The notes beneath the pieces were generated by a model. It was given only the letters and a program-made list of their open reading frames with translations, made no database searches and was not told the DNA's origin. 64,000 bases of DNA from Piscicola geometra. Lineage: Eukaryota > Annelida > Clitellata > Hirudinida > Piscicolidae. Made by a program: the position numbers and the translations under genes. The first letter of the stretch is position 1, and each line of letters begins with the position of its first letter. Below, one piece after another: positions 12,879-23,400 of this stretch. The stretch spans positions 7,733,769 through 7,797,768 of the forward strand of contig OX030955.1 in assembly GCA_943735955.1 (NCBI GenBank), read 5' to 3'.

Positions 12879-13150
12879 TTCATGATCCTCTTTAACTCAT
12901 TGATTATTCATGATCCTCTTTAACTCATTCATTATTCATGATCCTCTTTAACTCATTGATTATTCATGATCCTCTTTAACTCATTCATTATTCATGATCC
13001 TCTTTAACTCATTGATTATTCATGATCCTCTTTAACTCATTCATTATTCATGATCCTCTTTAATCATTCATTATTCATGATCCTCTTTAACTCATTCATT
13101 ATTCATGATCCTCTTTAACTCATTCATTATTCATGATCCTCTTAACTCAA
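12879..13150. repeat. 28-bp minisatellite, about nine copies
   Basis: Tandem units contain TTCATGATCCTCTTTAACTC followed by ATTGATTA or ATTCATTA. Units alternate between the G and C variants for the first copies, hinting at a 56-bp higher-order unit. No spacers separate the units, so it is not CRISPR-like. Confidence 0.9.
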
Positions 13151-13240
13151 TGAATATTCAGCTTATTGCTCGACTCTTGAAAGTCGTGCTTTCGAATGCC
13201 TCTCATGTCTAACCGCCCTGGTGGCAGAGTTGAGCACAAC

Positions 13241-13242
<2 letters not shown>

Positions 13243-13324
<82 letters not shown>

Positions 13325-13376
13325 ATTGATTCATTCATTCATTCATTCATTCATTCATTCATTCATTCATTCATTG
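13243..13376. repeat. (GATT)n then (ATTC)n, probable SINE tail
   Basis: About 22 copies of GATT change abruptly to about 12 copies of ATTC. The tract follows a GAGTTGAGCACAACTTTGATT sequence, like other elements in this window that end in GATT runs. Confidence 0.85.
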
Positions 13377-14144
13377 AGAGTTCAACCCCTTCTTCTATGA
13401 CATGTTTAATCAATTAGACATGAGTACTTTGTGTCTTCCATCAATCCGTTGAGAACTTTGAAATCAGCATCACCCTCATGACTTGTATTACACAGAAGCA
13501 TTCAACTTTCTCCCAAAGCTGGGCGAAATAGAACTTCCTCATTTAGTTGTTTTCTCATTTAGTTTTTGTTTCATTTAATCGTGCATTAATTCATTTTCCT
13601 TGTATTTCAAATGCATTTCGATGTTTTCTACTTGTATCGCTTCAAAGTGTGACTTATTTTCACGGGTTTGCATAGAGAGAAATGGTCTTGTGGCTCTTTT
13701 GCTTCACGCCACTTGATCCCCTTTTGTATTGATATTGTAGTCTAAAATGTAGATTTTCTACACAAGCCTTTCTTTCCATGCAACCTACACATTCGTCCCA
13801 AAGGCCTTTGTCACGCCATGGAGTTCTCATCAGCCTAGCTACAAATTCACAAAATCTCCAAGTGTCGAAAACTATTAATTTGGTAATTATCTTATATTTT
13901 TTAATGATTGTATAATTAGTTTTGAGGTTATATTGTTTGATGATTTGTTTGTTTGAAAGTTAAACGTGTAAATGCTGTTTGACCTGCAGCATATTCATTG
14001 ATTATGATGTTTTATGACTTCTTTTCGATTGACACACATACCTACACACACAAACACACACACACTTGGGGTGCTGATGATAAATGTTTTCCAAAACCAC
14101 CTGACGCCTCAGCTGAAACTTAGACGGATATTTTTCTTTCTATA

Positions 14145-14205
14145 TTAATCCAAGCCGGACAGACGCATGCCATGTTACAATGCTTTTATGCGTCAGAGGC
14201 ATCAT
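14145..14205 (+). repeat. Short dispersed repeat copy (GCCATGTTACAATG family)
   Basis: The core ACGCATGCCATGTTACAATG is followed by a CTTTTATGCGTCAGAG-like stretch. It matches the copy at 35,240-35,330, which reads GCCATGTTACAATGCTTTCT at the same place. Confidence 0.6.
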
Positions 14206-14718
14206 TGTTGGGAAGATATTGCTGTGTTTTGGCTGCTTCTGCTTCTATACAACTTGTATTAAAAGCTTTTTGTACATTTTGGTGTGCAAGCAGACATTAC
14301 TGTGTTTGCACAAAGATCTAAGTACCAAAGAGCTTTTTGTGGTTTACTTTTGGCATGTAAAGCAAGATGTCGCGTTTATGATCTTGCTTTGGACGTTTTT
14401 GTTGATAGAAGTCACCTTTTTGAGGCTCATTTACAAGTTATTTGACACTTTGAAGTTTTGAACCATTGAACACTTTATTGAGCAGTTTAAACGTTGATGA
14501 TAATTATATCTGTATTATTATTATTGCTATTATTATTATTATTGATATTATTATGTATTATGTGTATATATTCTTTATTATTCGTGGCCTGTCAAAACCT
14601 ACATTGACATTTCCTTAAGACTAGCCTTCAACTCCTCAAAGCATCCTCCGCTCTTCACTGCTGCATGCGACAGCTCGCCTTGCAAATTCTCAAATTACAA
14701 TTCTGATTTTCCAATATG

Positions 14719-14735
14719 ATTATTATTATTATTAT

Positions 14736-14789
<54 letters not shown>

Positions 14790-14825
14790 TAGTAGTAGTG
14801 GTAGTAGTAGTAGCATTAGTATTAG
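14719..14825. repeat. (ATT)n / (TAG)n microsatellite
   Basis: A short ATT run passes into roughly 30 TAG trinucleotides with a few TGG and CAT interruptions. Confidence 0.9.
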
Positions 14826-16312
14826 TATTATTTCCGGAGCTACCAGCTTTTCGAGATTTGACCAAGTGAGTTATCTGACGTCTGCAAAATTTATAAACGT
14901 TTTATGAATCTTTTGACGCTTGTAATCGGAAAGAATCTTTTTTTGAATTCTCAAAAAATGATTTAAATTGAATTTAAATGCTTCATTTAAAATCGACTTA
15001 TCGCCATTAATTGTTTTGTTTGTTTATTTGTTTATTTTGCGATAGAAAAATTTAAATCGAAATTATGGCTTTGGAAGCTTTTAATTCGTTGTTTTCGTTT
15101 TAACGTTAAAGTAACCATTAGTTATTTATTTATTTATTTGTTCCGTTTTTGACTCTGTTCTAGATGTAGTCCGCTTCCGAGCACTTCTTTGATGTTGTTT
15201 TTAGTTAGTCACATCGCCTTGACTGGAGCGGCCTCTTGCGTTTAAAATATATTTTTCCATTTATTTGATTATTATTCAGGTTGAATTAATTTTATTAGAA
15301 TGTATTTTTAGATTAACACTCCATGATTTCAACTTTAAAAATGATTTTTATTTTCATTTCATTTTTTAACTAACTCTCACTTCATGATGTAACTCTACTA
15401 GGCTGAAGCAAACTACATGTGACCATGCTACGTTGTACCTCAAAAACTGTTTACCCTCGAGTTAGTTTTCGGTTATTTAATTCTTGCAAGAGAAATTAGG
15501 AGAAAATATCATTATTATTTTATTATTACAATTACTTTTATTATTATTATTATTATTACTTTTATTATTATATTATTCTAATTCCATTTATTAATACTAT
15601 TATTATAATTAATAATATTATTATTATTTAGAGACAATGAACGAGCATTGGAGTTTATTAAGAGGAAAATTACTGGAATGTTAAAGATAAACGTTTTAAT
15701 AAATGTATTGTTTATAAAATCATATTAAGCTTATAAAATGTTTCATAAGTTCATGAAATAAAATTAAGTATCTTTAGTATATTTAAGGATAAAAAAATCT
15801 TAATAAAACAAAATCGCATGATCAAGCTCATTGGAGCAGCACCAAACAAGAGGCTGCAAGAGACAAAGTCCAAAAGCCTGAGATTGAAGCCGCCCCTGAG
15901 ACCTCTGTAGGGTTTAGTTTTCATGTTTTCTCATTTAATTGTTTAACTGCCACTTTTTATTTAAAATTTGCAGCATTGGGTATATTTGCTGTAGTTTAAG
16001 TTGAATTAAAGCAATTTCCCGCCAGTTTCACGCATCTAAATAAGTGTAATTATTCGTAATGATGCTTTTCAGTCAGACTAATTCTCTTTTTTTTCGCCAC
16101 CAAGATGGTCTCAAAATTTTTATAAGTCTTTGGACTATACTTCTTTGAAGCACATTAAGAATTCAATAACTTTCGAGAATATTCACTAAATAGGAATATT
16201 TTTAAAAAACCTTGTAGAAATAATTATTTTAAACGTTAAATTTTTTTTGTATTTTAAACAATTTTTAAAACAAAGCTTCATTTTTTCTGTGATGTTAAAA
16301 GCGATCACTTAC

Positions 16313-17120
16313 CAGACGAGTACACCTTCACGATGAAAACCTTCAGACGTGCTCCTATTCCCTCTATGGCGAGAGACGAGGACTTGTGAGATGTAGCACA
16401 CGTGAGAGGGGTTGTTACTGTGGAATTGGAATAGCCACAGTCAATCGCATTGCTGCTTGACCCAAGTTTCACCCTCCAAATGCTCATTTCGCATGGTTCT
16501 TCATCTTCTTCATGGCACGTTCTGGTATGGAGAAAACATTTTGTGGAAGATCAATTGTTTCATTAGTTATTGAAAGTTATAAATCAAATTTTAATTTTTG
16601 TAATTATAAAGTACGATGTGTTAAAGCAGTTGATTAACTTCTTGTTAGGTTTTTGAAAACTTGAGTCAATTAGCGAATTAGTGAAGATTATGTTAATATA
16701 AACTTTAGTAGAGAAAACAATTAATTAATTTTTTTAAAGCTTCAAATTTATGAAACTAAGTTATTAATAAAATCTCACTTGTACATGCTTGCTTTAACTT
16801 CCACTTTTTCAACTAGGTATTCTTCACCAAAGTCCACTTTCCACGAATGGGTCGAGTTTTTGGAAGAGGGCGATTGGTCATACGTGGTTTCATTGCCATC
16901 TAGGGCGTTTCCAGTCACATTTATCGTTGATGATCCATCACTCATTTGTACAAGTCGACCTGTCAGACTCACCTCAACTGCAGTGATGATGGCTGGAGTG
17001 TAACATTGGATTATAAAAAGCACTGTTTTACAAAGATAATAAGGTTATAAAAAATATTTAAAAACCTGCTTGAGTGATTCTCGCAATGAAAAATAAAGCT
17101 ATAAATTGTTTGAAAAACAT
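16313..17120 (-). CDS. Secreted discoidin / F-type-lectin-like protein (3' end unresolved)
   Basis: Likely secreted carbohydrate- or ligand-binding beta-sandwich protein. Three exons on the minus strand join in phase: 17120-17066, 17022-16779, 16521-16313. Exon 1 encodes MFFKQFIALFFIARITQA, a clear signal peptide. Exon 2 carries NALDGNETTYDQSPSS and WKVDFGEEYLVEKVEVKA, matching the conserved core of FTP/F5-8C-type galactose-binding-like domains (a DG near the start, W-x-V-D-x-G, then a hydrophobic strand). Exon 3 has EPCEMSIWRVKLGSS, IDCGYSN, LTCATS and LKVFIVKVY, the Cys-rich second half of such domains. It ends at a GTAAGT donor (phase 1). A short exon near 15,855 ending in a stop would fit the phase, but I cannot prove it. 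The sugar-binding His/Arg triad is not recognisable, so the ligand is unknown. Confidence 0.68.
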
Positions 17121-19014
17121 TTTTATTCGATATCGATATCGTTTTATACTCACGATTTATTAAAGAAAATCGTAGATTGATAGTGAAAAGCAGAGCGTCT
17201 TGCAGGACTCTTGTATGAATTCCTTTTTATACACCGCTTGAAAATGTGTATGTATGTATGTATGTGTGTGTGCGTGTGTGAGTGAGTGTGTGTTTGGATA
17301 AATTATTTCACAAAAAATAATTAGAAAATTCTTTTAAATAAATGTTATCTATACTTTACTCGTATTACAATATATAATTTATATATCACGTCACATGTCA
17401 CCACATGAATGCCATTAACACCATCCAATTAAACTTATAGAAATTCATAATGCACTCAACCAGGAATATGATAAAACTAATTTCCAGACCTCACGACATC
17501 AGTCATGTGAAAATTAGATTTTTAATCCTTCAATTCGTCCACTAAACGCAACTTCCATTGCGTCTTTCATTTTCGCTTCAAAGATTGAAAATATCAAATA
17601 ATTTAAATTGATTTTGTCAGAGATCCACGGCAAGAATGAAATATTTTCAAAGAAAAACTTCGTGAAATTATCTGTAATGTGTGCCTTCATACTTTTGATT
17701 TCTAGCAACATCATTTTTGATTGAAAAAACCGCATTGACGAGTGAAACAGTACTCACGGAGCTAGGTATTTAATGCTTCCATCGAGCCCATTTCGTTCAA
17801 CGCAGTGACAATGACGACCCGAAACTTCTTATTTTTTCTTTGTATTCCGTTTGAGAACAACCATTGAGATTTGTTTCGGTCCTAATGACTGCTTACATAG
17901 CAGCGAATCTGGATCTTTTTTCGTCGTCGCTCACCAAAACATTTTTCCGTTGGTTTTGTTCAGTGAGAGATTGAACATCAGCGGTACACTTCCAGACAAA
18001 AGTGGACCTTCAATATAGACCCTGCTCATATTGGTGGTCCATCCTTAGAATTGGCTGCTTCATTTCTTATTAAATTGTATTATAGCTTTCAGGAAGATTT
18101 TAATTATGTTAACTTTTATGTTTTCTGCTAGCTATTCCAAGAACGACCTTCTTATCTCGGCTTCGTGGTCAGACCAACGTGGATTTGTTCCTTTGTCAAT
18201 TGTTATTTTTTTCTTGAAAATTAACAGAATATTTTGACTTTTTTTATTTTAAATAATTTTTAAGGACAGACTGACCTAACTACCCTGTGGATGATTGCCA
18301 CTCTTGGAGTATTATAGGATCTCTAGATTGAACCCCGTGGTGTCACTTTTTCTTGAAAGTTATGTTATTTTCTGGCAAATTCTAACTTCTATTGAATAAT
18401 CATCAAAGCTAAGAGATTTTTTTACAAATAGTAAATAAAACTCTTTTGTAGATAAGCCTCGCCGTCATATCACAATGTGCAGGGTGGACAATTAAACCCT
18501 TTTATTTAAATTCCAATCAAATACCAAAAAACATATTTTAGATTTACAATATTTGAAGATAATAAAATTATTTATGAAGAGTAAATTAAGAATAAAAATA
18601 TATGCTTCTAAGAGTAGTATTATTAATATACAGCCATACTTTCCGCTGAAAATGTTTGTTCTATCAATAGCAGCGGTTACTTGAAGAGTCGTCATATTCA
18701 CATTATCTTTCGCTATGTGTGTCTTGCAATATTCCCTCTCTCATTATCTTCCACTTCTATTTTCCGTACTGTGTAGTTCACATGACACACTAACTAAAAA
18801 TGTGCATAAACATGAATAATTTCTTTTTATAATACATATTTGTTCAGAAAATCGATAAAAATTGCGTAAACGTCATAAATATTAATTTTCATCATAAAAT
18901 ATTTTTCCCAGTGAGTTTTTATAGCACACATCACATCACAAAATAAATTTTAAATTATATTTTAAAATAGCCTAGTATAAGTGTTAATGTAAATAATAAA
19001 ATAATGTATATTTA

Positions 19015-19182
19015 TATTGCGCCAAGGCACGCAACTGAGGCGCCACTCACACGACATAAGTCGTGAAGCACCGCATCATATACACTAGGTATATGATAGC
19101 TCACGGTTGGCTGAACATGGATTCGATCAGGCGACCTTTAAGTTGCAGATCCAACGACTTTACCATCTGTGCCAACCCGCTT
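19015..19182 (-). mobile_element. tRNA-derived SINE
   Basis: Read on the minus strand, the sequence starts with a tRNA-like head. An A-box-like TTGGCACAGATGG (about 19,163-19,175) is followed after roughly 40 bp by a B-box-like GATCGAATCC (about 19,119-19,128). A body containing GGCGCCTCAGTTGCGTGCC then runs into an AT-rich end. This is the layout of tRNA-derived SINEs. It does not fold into a full tRNA, so it is not a tRNA gene. Confidence 0.6.
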
Positions 19183-20261
19183 ATTATACCTATAATAATT
19201 AATAATTATCAACAGCCTCATCTGTTATTAAGTTTAATTACCGGAACTGAAGTGCTTTTAAAAATATTAAGTGTCTGGTATCATTCATCAAACATTTATT
19301 AGTCATTTTCCCATTCAAAATTTACTAGATTAAATACTTTCAAAACTAATTCGTAAATTTTTAGTTTTTAAATTTCCAAAATTTCAAATCTCAGATAAGC
19401 TAGACACACTTTCATCTCTAAATTTCAATAGATTTGCAGATTTTCCATGAAAACTAACATCATAATGATTAGATATAGTTCTTACAATCCAACCGATTTA
19501 GTGATTTTTTAACTTTAACTTTGAGATCATTAAAACACGCTCGTGGTCATTCACGATGTCAGCTTTTAAAAAACTTCTTTTTGTGACAATGTTTTCTCTA
19601 GAACTAAAACCTATTTTCGACATGAGATAGTCTACTTGGTTGTGTGTTCTCCATTGGGGCTGTGACATATAAATATTCTTGATGGTTTTTGAAAACAACA
19701 CATATTTGCTAGCTGAAGGTTGTTGAAGCTAGTGAATTCCAAAAGTTTCAAACCTCTCTCGCCGGGAATAACCTTGATATGGACACGACTTGTGTGAGTT
19801 CCATTGGAGGCAAAGCAACCACAGTGCTCACTTTTTTGCGAAAATCCTTTTTCCCATTTCACGATTTAAATAAAAAATAAAATTCATAATTTGTTGTTCT
19901 TTTTCTTCTATTTATTGGCAAACCTAGAAAAAGATCCGTAAAAACTAAAAACTGTTAATTTTTTACGGTTATTGAAATCATCATCTCTATAACGTAGTCT
20001 TAACAAATATGCCTGTTTTTTTAGTCTTAACTAACACCGTTTTTTATTCCGTTAGGATCATGTTTTGATTACGAGATAAACCTATAAACTATAATATGCT
20101 TTTTTATAGGTTGCTCAATTGAACAATTTCTGTCTCAATTAATCCCATTCTTCAAAAAATAGTTTATCCATGATGCTGAAAAGATCTATTATTCTGAAAA
20201 GACCTTCAATGCTTTCATATTTTTAACCACATTTCAAGCAAAAAGACAACATTTCACCCAA

Positions 20262-20341
20262 AACCCTAACCCTTATCCTAACCCTAACCCTAATCCTAAC
20301 CCTAACCCTAATCCTAACCCTAATCCTAGCCCTAACCCTTA
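20262..20341. repeat. Interstitial telomere-like repeat, (CCCTAA)n
   Basis: About 13 units of CCCTAA, several altered to CCCTAAT or CCCTTAT, run on the plus strand, equivalent to TTAGGG on the minus strand. The tract lies about 160 bp beyond the stop codon of CFAP52. Confidence 0.9.
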
Positions 20342-20498
20342 CCTTTGCACAACTTCAAATCAAAACTTTTCTCTCGAACCATTTCTAATAATCATTTCCA
20401 TTTAAATTTTTCAACTAAAACTTAAATTAAAACCGAGTGAAATGATGTTTTAAGACAGCGTTTGTTCGATCAATATTCAATAACGTTAATTTATAGGT

Positions 20499-23400
20499 TC
20501 ATTTGTAAGGAAAAGTCCACTTGAGGATGGCTCCATCTTGGCTGCAGCTGAGCAGAAGCTTATTATCCGATGAAATGCGCACGGCTGTGATCGAGGCGCT
20601 GTGGCCTATGCCTACGTGACTGACCTCTCCTTCTTCGTAGAGCCACACCTGTTGAAAGAGCTTTTGCTTTATAATCATGAACTGAACAATACATTTAAAT
20701 CTAATAAATATATTTTACATATTTTTAGCCAATAGATTCATTATTTTTTCCAATAAAAAGCTTTTAAACAATAACTTGAGTTCACTGAGGAAGGGAATAA
20801 TATAACTTTTTTCAAAGTCCCAGTTTGATTGTTTTAGTCAAATGTAAGCCAATGAACCATTACAATAATACTTTTGTTAACTTTAATCTACCCCAACATT
20901 TTCATGAAATACGTTAGACTTTAACTTTAAGTCTTAAAGAAACTTTAAAAAATGAAAAGAAGTATTAAAAAAATCGAAACCTTGACGAGTCGATCATCGC
21001 CTCCGCTGACGAAGTACTTGCCGCAAAGGGACACGTCCAAGCAGTTGACAGAGCCCGCATCTGAGCCCTCCACTTGCCGAACCAACGATCCGTCGTAGGT
21101 CTCCCAGTAAGCGATCTTTCTGTCAGTGCCTGCTGTGAGCACCTGGTGCTGCAAGGGATGGTAGCAAACTGCTCTCAAAAGCGTGTTCACCCGGATCATT
21201 TGGCGACGACTTTTGATGCTGGTGGTGGAATAGAAAAGGCATATTGAGTATTTTTTTCTTTAAAATATTCGTTCAAAAATTTATCGGCTTTTCTCTGTTC
21301 ACCTCAAATAAAAACTTTTACATCGGGCTTACAATTCATATTTAAGGCCTTAATTTCGCATTCAAAACCTACAACCATCTCAAAACCTCAAGTCCCAGAA
21401 AATGCAAGATCCATCGATGGAAGAAGTAATGCACTCAGAGTCGTCGTGTCTCATATCGATGCAAGTCACCTCTCCCTTGTGTTCCTTCAGCATCATGTGC
21501 TTGTACACGTGTATGGCCTTTTTCGGCGCCAGTGTCATACTTGGCACCTTAGAGTGTTTTGACGCGAAAATCAAATGCAGATCTGACAGTTATTATGAGG
21601 CTTAAAAAATTAATTTATATGTTTAAGTTAATTCAGACGGTTCAAATAAAATACTCTTTTTAGAGCTTTTTCAAATAAAATACTCTTTTTAGAGCTTTTT
21701 CAAATAAAATACTCTTTTTAGAGCTTTTTCAAATAAAATACTCTTTTTAGAGCTTTCGGTTATCCAACTAATATATATCATGACTGAATATTTTTTAAGA
21801 ATTTATTAAATTCATAATTTTTCGATTAATCAAGCACATCTCTCATGACTCGAGGTTTCAAAAACTCACTTGCCACAAGACCACATGGCCAAGGTTGCTG
21901 CCGCTGATGACGTGGCTTCCGCTGTGGAAAATGGCCAGAGCAGTGACACTACCACCATAGGCGTGATCCATCACGTACATCAGCCTGCCCGACTCCGGGT
22001 AGTAAGCTCTGATGCAGCCGTCGTCCCAGCCTGGTGAGGCAATTTGAAGCTTACAAATATTATAATAACCGTTTATAAATAGACAAATTGAAGGCATTTT
22101 TCGACTTAATGAAATGCTGAGTTAAGGTTTTAATAACACAAGAGCAAACCACTAATAATGCTTTTGCCGTCTTTGGCAACTTCAACCACGTTGCAGACTT
22201 TGTTGGCGACGTTCAACCTCAAGATTTCCTTACAGTCTTTTGTTCTCCACAGTCGGATGTCTTGCAGGGAACTGGAAACAAGCAGGTCCGCACAGGCGCT
22301 GGAGGAAATTTTGCTTTTGAATGAATGAATTGTAAAAATTGTTTTGTTAATCATTTCAAAAACTTTTTTGAATTTATTTTATTTTGGCTTCAAACAGTTT
22401 TAACTTTAAAAAAAGTTTTTTTACTGAGGGAAGCAGAGAGAGCGCACACTGCTGTAATGGCTGGTCTTCAAGAGTCGTTTTTCAAAAGAGTCGAGGTCAA
22501 TGTGGTAAACGTTTGATACGCTAGTTCCGACGTACAACTGAGAAAAATTACTGAATATAAGTAAACCAGAAATGTATCTATTAACTTAGAATTCATTTCA
22601 TGAATCAGCTATCTAATATAGAACTGAAACACTTTAAATTTTATTCTGATTTAGAAGGTCTGATAGTAAGATTCAAAATAAATAGGTTTCTAACTTCTTT
22701 TTCGTATGCAGAAATGGAAGTCACAGCTCCTTCAAGTAACTGGACTTTGCTGAAGATTCATGGGGCATTTATAAGTTTTTATTGTTTTAGTGCAGACCCG
22801 TAGCCAAAAGGGGGCAAGGGGGCTCTACTCCTTTACCAAAATGTTTGTCTTTTTCAGACAAAATTATTTGTTTGTCTTTTATTTTTTCTTTTATTTAACA
22901 ATTGTAAGTGCCTGATAGTGTCTTTATGACCATTAAAATACATTGTGTTTTAATAAATTGAAATTTTCTTTATTTTAAAAATCCATTTATGAGACGCACT
23001 AGCTTTTAAAAATTATATTAGAAGTTAAAAAGTTCTATCTATTATTTAAGTTTTGGAAAATAAAATAAATCAACTTACTCTGTTTTTTTAAACCTCTCGT
23101 CAATTGACTTCACCAGAGCAATCTCTCCTTTGCCAGAACCAGCCACCACCTTTCCATTGTCCAGCAGGGCGAGTGCCGTGATACCGCCATGGAAGCGTTC
23201 TTTTTCAGGACTGAGTAGTTGCAAGCTGTTAGTCTCTAGGTTAATGGCCAGCAAGTCTCCGGAAGTCGTTCCGCACACAAAGTACCGGTCATCCTTTGAT
23301 ATCTTTTTAGTGATTTGATAATTCGAGAAATAATTGGAAAAGATTAAGCGTTGTTATTAATATGTCATGAATTTTTCATATAGAAATTTTTTAATAAACG

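Larger units (their letters stand above)
12394..16312. other. Gene-free interval after the phosphatase gene
   Basis: I see no exon with family resemblance here. The start may be the 3' UTR of the phosphatase. The interval holds a 28-bp tandem array, tetranucleotide and TAG arrays, and a SINE-like fragment near 14,145. A 93-codon frame at 14,180-14,461 lies over that repeat and is not supported as a gene. Confidence 0.5.
17121..20498. other. Gene-free interval between the lectin-like gene and CFAP52
   Basis: AT-rich sequence with a (TG)n at about 17,245-17,295, a tRNA-like SINE at 19,015-19,182 and telomere-like repeats at 20,262-20,341. Minus-strand frames at 17,514-17,735 and 19,632-19,862 have no family resemblance that I recognise. 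No supported gene. Confidence 0.5.

Noticed and set aside
12879..13150. 28-bp direct repeats resembling a CRISPR array
   Set aside because: Units are contiguous with no spacers and lie in an animal genome, so this is a minisatellite.
14180..14461. 93-codon hydrophobic frame
   Set aside because: It starts inside a dispersed repeat and shows no family resemblance or codon signature.
19015..19182. Genuine tRNA gene
   Set aside because: A- and B-box-like words are present, but no cloverleaf can be formed and no anticodon arm is credible. It is better read as a tRNA-derived SINE.
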